Assembly (NCBI GenBank): GCA_031279915.1
Contig: JAITHO010000112.1
Coordinates: forward strand, 1 to 23,076
DNA from: Tannerellaceae bacterium
GTDB lineage: Bacteria; Bacteroidota; Bacteroidia; Bacteroidales; Tannerellaceae
Length of the DNA stretch: 23,076 bases
Reading direction: 5' to 3'
Below, one piece after another: positions 18,051 to 23,076 of this stretch. The position numbers and the translations under genes are program-made. Each line of letters opens with the position of its first letter. Position 1 is the stretch's first letter. Below the pieces are notes generated by a model. That model was not told the origin of the DNA. It worked only from the letters and a program-made list of their open reading frames with translations, and did not search any database.

Positions 18051-19364
18051 ATGAAGGTTTTGAAATTCGGAGGAACCTCGGTTGGTTCTGCAGAACGCAT
18101 ACAGCACGTGGCGCGATTGATTGGCGGTGAATGTAACATAGTGGTTCTATCGGCTATGGCGGGCACAACCAACTCTTTGATAGAAATATCTGAATACCTG
18201 TACAAAAAGAATCCCGACGGGGCTAATGAAATAGCCAACAGGCTGGCGGTTCAATACTATGAGCATGTCAACGGGCTCTTCCATACGGCGGAGTATAAGC
18301 AGCGGGGGAAGGAAATGGTGGGCCGATTCTTCGACTATATCCGCACGTTCACCAAAGATCTTTTTACATTATTCGAGGAGCGGGTCATACTGGCGCAGGG
18401 CGAACTTATTTCGACGGGCCTCATGCACCTCTATCTGCAGGAGCAGGGCGTGGATGTGGTAGTTCTGCCGGCGCTCGACTTTATGCGAACTGATAAGAAC
18501 TCAGAGCCCGACCCGGTATACATCCGCGAAAAACTCCTGGCGCTCCTGGCCGACAGTCCTAAGGCCGACGTTTATCTTACGCAGGGATACATCTGCCGCA
18601 ATGCTTACGGCGAAATTGATAACCTGCAGCGCGGAGGCAGCGATTACACGGCTTCGCTTATCGGGGCGGCTATCCATGCTGAGGAGATACAGATCTGGAC
18701 GGATATTGACGGGATGCACAACAATGATCCGAGATTCGTGGAGGGAACGGCGCCCGTGCGACGCTTGCACTTCGAGGAAGCGGCCGAGCTGGCCTACTTC
18801 GGCGCCAAGATACTCCATCCCACCTGCATCCTGCCGGCTAAGCTCAACAATATACCCGTTCGCCTGCTCAATACCATGCAGCCCGACGCTAAGGGAACTC
18901 TCATCTCCAACGCAACCGACAAGGGAGGCGTCAAGGCAATAGCTGCCAAAGACAATATCACGGCTATACGCATCAAGAGCGGACGGATGCTGCTCGCAAC
19001 GGGCTTCCTGCGCAAGGTGTTCGAGATATTCGAGAACAATCAAACGCCTATCGACATGGTTACAACATCCGAAGTTGGAGTATCCTGCACGATAGACAAC
19101 CGGAAAAGGCTCGACGAGATTGTTGACGACCTTAAGAAGTATGGAACGGTAACTGTTGACTGCAATATGGTGATCGTATGCATCGTGGGCGACATGCAAT
19201 GGCAAAGGCCGGGCTTTGAGGCCGACATCATAAATGCGCTCAAGGATATTCCGATGCGGATGATCTCCTACGGAGGTAGCAACTACAATGTATCCATTCT
19301 CATCAAAGCCGATGATAAGCAGCGCGCACTTGTATCCTTAAGCAATTATCTATTCAAATCTTAA
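18051..19364 (+). CDS. lysC: Aspartate kinase, monofunctional
   Basis: A 437-aa enzyme that phosphorylates aspartate, the first step toward diaminopimelate, lysine, threonine and methionine. The kinase signature KFGGTSVGS begins at K5, and the catalytic-domain motif QGYICRNAYGE is followed by RGGSDYTASLIGAA and WTDIDGMHNNDPR. The C-terminal third (about 300-437) has the pattern of paired ACT domains (for example VTTSEVGVSCTID), the site of feedback inhibition. There is no homoserine dehydrogenase domain, so it is the monofunctional type. Placement 9 nt before lysA suggests a lysine-branch enzyme. I use the symbol lysC for that reason; the actual inhibitor cannot be read from the sequence. Confidence 0.96.
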   Translation: MKVLKFGGTSVGSAERIQHVARLIGGECNIVVLSAMAGTTNSLIEISEYLYKKNPDGANEIANRLAVQYYEHVNGLFHTAEYKQRGKEMVGRFFDYIRTFTKDLFTLFEERVILAQGELISTGLMHLYLQEQGVDVVVLPALDFMRTDKNSEPDPVYIREKLLALLADSPKADVYLTQGYICRNAYGEIDNLQRGGSDYTASLIGAAIHAEEIQIWTDIDGMHNNDPRFVEGTAPVRRLHFEEAAELAYFGAKILHPTCILPAKLNNIPVRLLNTMQPDAKGTLISNATDKGGVKAIAAKDNITAIRIKSGRMLLATGFLRKVFEIFENNQTPIDMVTTSEVGVSCTIDNRKRLDEIVDDLKKYGTVTVDCNMVIVCIVGDMQWQRPGFEADIINALKDIPMRMISYGGSNYNVSILIKADDKQRALVSLSNYLFKS

Positions 19365-19373
19365 TACCAACTT

Positions 19374-20528
19374 ATGAAAACAACTATTTTTCCTATCGAA
19401 CGACTGAAAGACATTCCGACGCCTTTCTATTATTATGATGTAGAACTACTGCAGCAAACGCTGGCTAATGTGACCGCCGAGGCGGCTGAGGGCAATTATC
19501 GAATACACTTCGCTGTTAAGGCTAATAATAATCCCCGAATACTGGGCTTGATAGCGCAGGCCGGGATAGGGGCCGATTGCGTTAGCGGGGGAGAGATAAG
19601 GATGGCGATAGAGGCCGGCATTCCTGCATCGAAGATCGTATACGCCGGAGTAGGCAAAGACGACTGGGAGATAGAGCTTGCCCTCGACCAACGGATCTTC
19701 TGCATCAACGTCGAATCGGCAGCCGAAATGAAAGTGATCAACCAAATCGCTACAAAGAAGAACACCATCGCCCCAATAGCCCTACGAATCAACCCCGATA
19801 TCGACGCCCATACGCATGAGAAGATAAGCACCGGACGCAGAGGTAACAAGTTTGGGATTGAGATTGGCCTCATTACAGACGCTTTGGAGCTTGTGAACGA
19901 ATGCGACAACCTGCGGCTAACCGGAATACACGCCCACATCGGATCGCAGATAACCAAGCTCGACGTTTTCAAGGCTCTCGCCGAACGATTCAACGACCTC
20001 CAAGATGTTTTTGACGACGAAGGCCTGCCGCTTCAGCATATAAATCTCGGAGGAGGGCTTGGAATCGACTATAAGAAGCCCGAAAACAATATGCCCGACT
20101 TCGCTTCCTACTTCGACATCTTCCGCAAAAACCTGGAGGTGCGGCCACAGCAGAGCGTACACTTCGAGCTCGGACGATCGGTAGTAGCACAATGCGGAAC
20201 ACTCATCGCCAAAACCATATACGTCAAAGAAGGCGAAACCAGGAACTTCGCCGTCGTAAACGCGGGATTCAACGACCTCGTTCGACCCGCCATGTACGGC
20301 GCATGGCACCATATAGAGAACATCACAAGCGACCGCCCCGCCGAAGCCTACGACGTGGTCGGGCCGATATGCGAATCAGCCGACATTTTCGGCGCCGAAC
20401 GCAACATCAATGCCATAGCACGCGGAGATTTAATCGCCATCCGCAGCGCCGGAGCTTATGGCGAAGTCATGGCATCACAATACAACGGCAGGCCGCTGCC
20501 CAAAGCATACTTCTCCGACAGCTTATAG
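19374..20528 (+). CDS. lysA: Diaminopimelate decarboxylase
   Basis: A 384-aa PLP enzyme that removes CO2 from meso-diaminopimelate to give lysine. The PLP lysine is K49 in HFAVKANNNP. Further family motifs are CVSGGEIRMA, INPDIDAHTHEKISTG, HAHIGSQI, the phosphate-binding GGGLGIDY, and the C-terminal block PICESADIFG whose Cys reaches the partner active site in the dimer. The barrel-then-beta-domain order is intact and the length is normal for Bacteroidota. It is spaced 9 nt from lysC and 12 nt from the next gene, so it sits mid-operon. The lysC-lysA pair would join entry and exit of lysine synthesis; the middle steps are not in this window. Confidence 0.97.
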   Translation: MKTTIFPIERLKDIPTPFYYYDVELLQQTLANVTAEAAEGNYRIHFAVKANNNPRILGLIAQAGIGADCVSGGEIRMAIEAGIPASKIVYAGVGKDDWEIELALDQRIFCINVESAAEMKVINQIATKKNTIAPIALRINPDIDAHTHEKISTGRRGNKFGIEIGLITDALELVNECDNLRLTGIHAHIGSQITKLDVFKALAERFNDLQDVFDDEGLPLQHINLGGGLGIDYKKPENNMPDFASYFDIFRKNLEVRPQQSVHFELGRSVVAQCGTLIAKTIYVKEGETRNFAVVNAGFNDLVRPAMYGAWHHIENITSDRPAEAYDVVGPICESADIFGAERNINAIARGDLIAIRSAGAYGEVMASQYNGRPLPKAYFSDSL

Positions 20529-20540
20529 ACCGAGAGAGCC

Positions 20541-21734
20541 ATGACCAACTTCGATTTGCAAACCATCAGCATCGAGCAATGGATCATGCTCGGAGCATGC
20601 CTGGGATTCGCCATCATACAACTGCTCTACCTCATCGTCGTATACATGCGCCCCATCAGGCGAAGCCGAGCCGACGCTACATCGCAAGCCTCCTCCGAGC
20701 AGCTGCCGCCCGTATCCGTCATAGTATACTCCAAGAACGAATCCCACAAGCTTGAGCAGAACCTCCCCAGCATACTCCAACAGGAGTATCCGCAATACGA
20801 AGTAATAGTCATCAACGATGGCTCCACAGACGAAACCGATCTGTATCTAACGCTGCTCAAGCAACAGTATCCAAACCTCTACCACACCTTCATCCCACAA
20901 GAGTCGAAGTACCTGAGCCGACGGAAGCTCTCGCTCACGCTCGGAATCAAAGCAGCACAGTACGACATCCTCCTATTCACCGAAGCCGGCTGCCGACCAA
21001 TGAGCCCCCACTGGATCGCAAGCATGGCACAACGATATGCCGACGGCCCCAGCATCGTTCTGGGATTCTCGGCCTACATCGCACGCAAAGGATTGCTCGA
21101 CAGGATAGCTGCCTTCGACAATCTGATACACGGCGCTCAATACATCAGCTCAGCGCTCGCCGGCAAAGCATTCTGCGGAAGCGGCAGGAACCTTTCATAC
21201 CGCAAGGAACACTTCCATAGCAACAAAGGATTCAGCCACTCCCTCAACCTGCATGCCGGCGACGACGACCTCTTCATCAACCGCACCGCCACACGCAGCA
21301 ACACACGCGTAGAATACTCCCCCAACAGCATTACCGAGGCCGGCCCCATTGAATACTTCGACGCCTGGAAAGATATAAAAGTATCGCGAGCCGCAACCAA
21401 GCATCATTACAGAGGATTGCAGAAACTATTCTATCGCCTGGAAGCAGCCACCTCCATACTCTTCCTCGCCTCATTCGCCGTCACCCTCGCCACCGCCTAC
21501 AGAGTCAGCAGCCTGCCGCTCGCCATAGCCTCCGCCGGCCTATACATTATATTATATACATCAAAGATCCTCGTATGGCGCAAGCTAGCCCTCCTCCTGC
21601 GCCAGCGGCCCCTCGCCCTCAGCCTTCCATTCCTCGAAATCTTCCGGCACACGTTCGACCTCTACGTGCTAATCTATCGCAAGTTTCGCGGCAAGGAAGA
21701 TTACACCAATACAGTGGGCGGTAAGAACGGATAA
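20541..21734 (+). CDS. Membrane-bound family 2 glycosyltransferase
   Basis: A 397-aa protein with an N-terminal transmembrane helix (about 14-36), a cytoplasmic GT-A domain (about 57-290) and two C-terminal helices (about 304-320 and 328-346). Nucleotide-sugar-binding features include VSVIVYSKNE (58-67) and INDGSTDETD (91-100). Where GT2 enzymes have a metal-binding DxD, this reads TEAG (147-150), so the acidic pair is reduced. GDDDLFINR (240-248) is present near the usual catalytic-base region. By fold it would transfer a sugar to a lipid or cell-surface polymer. It follows lysA by 12 nt and is probably co-transcribed, but no substrate can be inferred. Array 3 begins just after its stop. Confidence 0.9.
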   Translation: MTNFDLQTISIEQWIMLGACLGFAIIQLLYLIVVYMRPIRRSRADATSQASSEQLPPVSVIVYSKNESHKLEQNLPSILQQEYPQYEVIVINDGSTDETDLYLTLLKQQYPNLYHTFIPQESKYLSRRKLSLTLGIKAAQYDILLFTEAGCRPMSPHWIASMAQRYADGPSIVLGFSAYIARKGLLDRIAAFDNLIHGAQYISSALAGKAFCGSGRNLSYRKEHFHSNKGFSHSLNLHAGDDDLFINRTATRSNTRVEYSPNSITEAGPIEYFDAWKDIKVSRAATKHHYRGLQKLFYRLEAATSILFLASFAVTLATAYRVSSLPLAIASAGLYIILYTSKILVWRKLALLLRQRPLALSLPFLEIFRHTFDLYVLIYRKFRGKEDYTNTVGGKNG

Positions 21735-21749
21735 TCCTCATCGAGGCCG

Positions 21750-22200
21750 GTTGGGAAGCTCCCCCGCAACCTCTCCGAGCCCTCTTGCGCCGAGTGACTT
21801 CGCCGCCGAATAGCATTCCTGCAATCTCACAGCGTGCGAAAGCTCCACAACATTGTTTAGGCCGATCCAACGGCGTGCGAAAGCTTCACAACATTGTTCC
21901 GGCCAATCCAACGGCGTGCGAAACCTCCGCCACAACGTATTGGAGCTCTCTCACGCCGTAGGCTCTATACAAAAATCCCAGTTTCTGGCCTCATACGCCC
22001 TTCTAAGCCCCCTCAATAAAGTTTTGGAGCCCTCCATCGCCGATGGAAAGCCCCAAAAATCCGTTTTCATGCAATTATTCGGCGTAAGAAAGCCACAAAA
22101 TAGCGTTTTAGCCAAAACCTACGCCGTGAGAAAGCTTCCCAACAAAGTTTTGGAGCTTTCGCACGCCGTGAGATCCGGTAAAAATGTTGAATCGTTAAAT
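21750..22200. repeat. Tandem array 3: 41/42-bp units with GAAAGCT...AGCTTTC dyads
   Basis: Related units begin right after the glycosyltransferase stop. Anchors on ACGGCGT or its degraded forms fall at 21829, 21870 and 21911 (41 bp apart), then 21953, 21995, 22037, 22079, 22121 and 22163 (42 bp apart); weaker copies precede at about 21750 and 21790. Good units form a hairpin, for example GAAAGCTTCC paired with GGAGCTTTC between 22130 and 22161. The anchor reads ACGGCGT in the early units and ACGCCGT (its reverse complement) in several later ones. The 42-bp part is open on the plus strand as 14-residue repeats (21853-22251), but the region looks non-coding overall. It lies between convergent genes. 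Confidence 0.88.
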
Positions 22201-22298
22201 CCCACCGCGAGAGCTTTGCAAATCAAAAGTTTTTTGAAATCTACCGAGTGAGAGAGGTGGCAGATTTTATTTCTGAAGATTGCAAAGCTCGCGGTGGG
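22201..22298. terminator. Long inverted repeat, possible terminator or small mobile remnant
   Basis: The left arm 22201-22224 (CCCACCGCGAGAGCTTTGCA and four more bases) pairs with the right arm 22278-22298 (ending GCGGTGGG), with only two small indels. Inside, AAATCT...AGATTT (about 22237-22267) adds a second stem. It lies 15 nt after the stop of the propeller gene on the minus strand and at the end of array 3, so it may end transcripts from either side. No long T tract follows on either strand. Confidence 0.55.
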
Positions 22299-22312
22299 GT
22301 GGGATGCCGGCC

Positions 22313-23076
22313 TTAAAATATCCTGACGGAATAGAGCGAGCGGCTCGTGGTGACGAACAGGATGTTGTGCTCACGGCCTCCGATGGCAAGAGAGAGGGGC
22401 CGCTCTTCCAATCGCAAGCGGTTGACGGCTTTGCCTTCTTTGTTGTATACGAATATCTCGCCGTCGGCTATATAGAGATTGCCGCGGCGGTCGGTTACGT
22501 TGCTGTACTGCCCGTGCGGATAGGCGTCGGCGAGGTTTGTGAGGGAGCCATCGGGCTTGACCTCAAGTCGAACGGTGGATTTCTTGTTCTCATGAACGAT
22601 GAAAACGGGCTCCTGCTGTCCTGCCATGACGGAGGTGAGGGCCGCCGAGCGTCCGAGGTCGTATGTTTCGGGGATGATGGTCTTCCCGTCGGGAGCAACG
22701 AAGCTTGTGTCGGGCATAGCAACCACCGTGCGAGCGAAGTTGCCCCTCCATCGGCTGGCCGGATAGATGATCTTGGAGGCGGCGGGGATCAGGGCGGCGG
22801 TGGCGGCTCTGGGCAGAGGTCGGAAGCTTTCGTCGGGGTCGTTGGGGTTGATGGAGTAGGCTCGGGCGGCCCATCCGCTGTTGCCCCATCCGCTGTACAT
22901 GGGATTGTCGTCGGGTAGTCGGGCGACGGTTTCTTGGCGTCCGTCGACGAGGAATCCCGGCTGCGGGTCGTATCGGAAGATGACGATGAGATTGTCCTCC
23001 GTATCGGTCGACAGCGTGAAGGGTTTCCAAGGATAGTCGGCCAGGATGCTGAGCGACTGCGTCTCGGCGTTCCATT
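22313..23076 (-). CDS. C-terminal part of an SMP-30/NHL-like beta-propeller protein (partial)
   Basis: About 253 residues are visible. The frame stays open to the window edge, so the start lies beyond 23076; the Met at 22900 is internal. Propeller-type repeats are seen: short strands ending in GNLYIADGEIFVYN, then LSLAIGGREHNILFVTTSRS near the C-terminus. Upstream are LADYPWKPFTLSTDTEDN and FRYDPQPGFLVDG, a block that I associate with Bacteroidota SMP-30/gluconolactonase-like proteins, often found in glycan-use or secreted-enzyme loci. It probably binds or hydrolyses a sugar lactone-like ligand outside the cytoplasm, but neither signal peptide nor metal site is in view. The open frame upstream of 22900 is clean, with no stops. 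Confidence 0.85.
   Translation of the reverse strand, partial: WNAETQSLSILADYPWKPFTLSTDTEDNLIVIFRYDPQPGFLVDGRQETVARLPDDNPMYSGWGNSGWAARAYSINPNDPDESFRPLPRAATAALIPAASKIIYPASRWRGNFARTVVAMPDTSFVAPDGKTIIPETYDLGRSAALTSVMAGQQEPVFIVHENKKSTVRLEVKPDGSLTNLADAYPHGQYSNVTDRRGNLYIADGEIFVYNKEGKAVNRLRLEERPLSLAIGGREHNILFVTTSRSLYSVRIF

Noticed and set aside
20192..20755. 187-codon plus-strand open frame overlapping lysA and the glycosyltransferase gene
   Set aside because: It is Arg/His-rich out-of-frame translation across two well-supported genes.

Overview
The window looks like a chromosomal segment of a Bacteroidales-type bacterium (phylum Bacteroidota). The evidence is an extra-long SecA (1135 aa) with a C-terminal zinc tail, two ECF sigma factors in small envelope operons, a lysC-lysA pair, an AldA-type aldehyde dehydrogenase, promoters that fit the Bacteroidota -7 element TAnnTTTG, few Shine-Dalgarno-like sites, and a surface metallopeptidase-like protein ending in a beta-barrel-like tail. 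I cannot place the genus. No rRNA, tRNA, IS element, prophage or CRISPR array was seen.

Layout. 1-1054 (+): the tail of a LemA-like gene, then an M48/HtpX-like membrane protease. 1152-3757 (-): an operon of ECF sigma factor, a protein joining a cytoplasmic anti-sigma-like segment and an inner-membrane helix to a C-terminal barrel, and a lipoprotein. 3758-4134: a non-coding divergent region rich in inverted repeats. 4135-5270 (+): an operon of a 2[4Fe-4S] ferredoxin, a two-helix membrane protein with a His-rich tail, and a second ECF sigma factor that overlaps it by 8 nt. 5292-9488 (-): a large secreted gluzincin/propeller/barrel protein followed 3 nt later by a MATE exporter. 10197-15298 (+): an alkaline-phosphatase-fold protein that seems to have lost its metal ligands, then secA. 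15515-17299 (-): aldA and a small exported heavy-metal-binding protein. 18051-21734 (+): lysC, lysA and a membrane glycosyltransferase in close succession. 22313-23076 (-): the C-terminal part of a beta-propeller (SMP-30-like) protein cut by the window edge.

The most unusual content lies between the genes. Three intergenic regions (about 9649-10085, 17460-17812 and 21750-22200) each hold a tandem array of about 8-11 units. The arrays are unrelated in sequence, yet all have a 41- or 42-bp period and all carry a dyad in each unit. They sit between divergent genes (arrays 1 and 2) and between convergent genes (array 3), so simple termination does not explain all of them. The period is close to four helical turns, which would place every dyad on the same DNA face. 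In array 2 the palindrome centre switches between TT and AA, exactly what inversion of the core would give. In array 3 the 42-bp units keep one frame open as 14-residue repeats. A further long hairpin follows secA, just before a clear terminator.

Most genes are housekeeping or envelope functions: protein export (SecA), envelope proteolysis (M48), envelope sensing (two ECF systems), lysine/diaminopimelate synthesis and aldehyde oxidation. The arrays, the degenerate phosphatase-like protein and the two sigma-factor operons deserve a second look.
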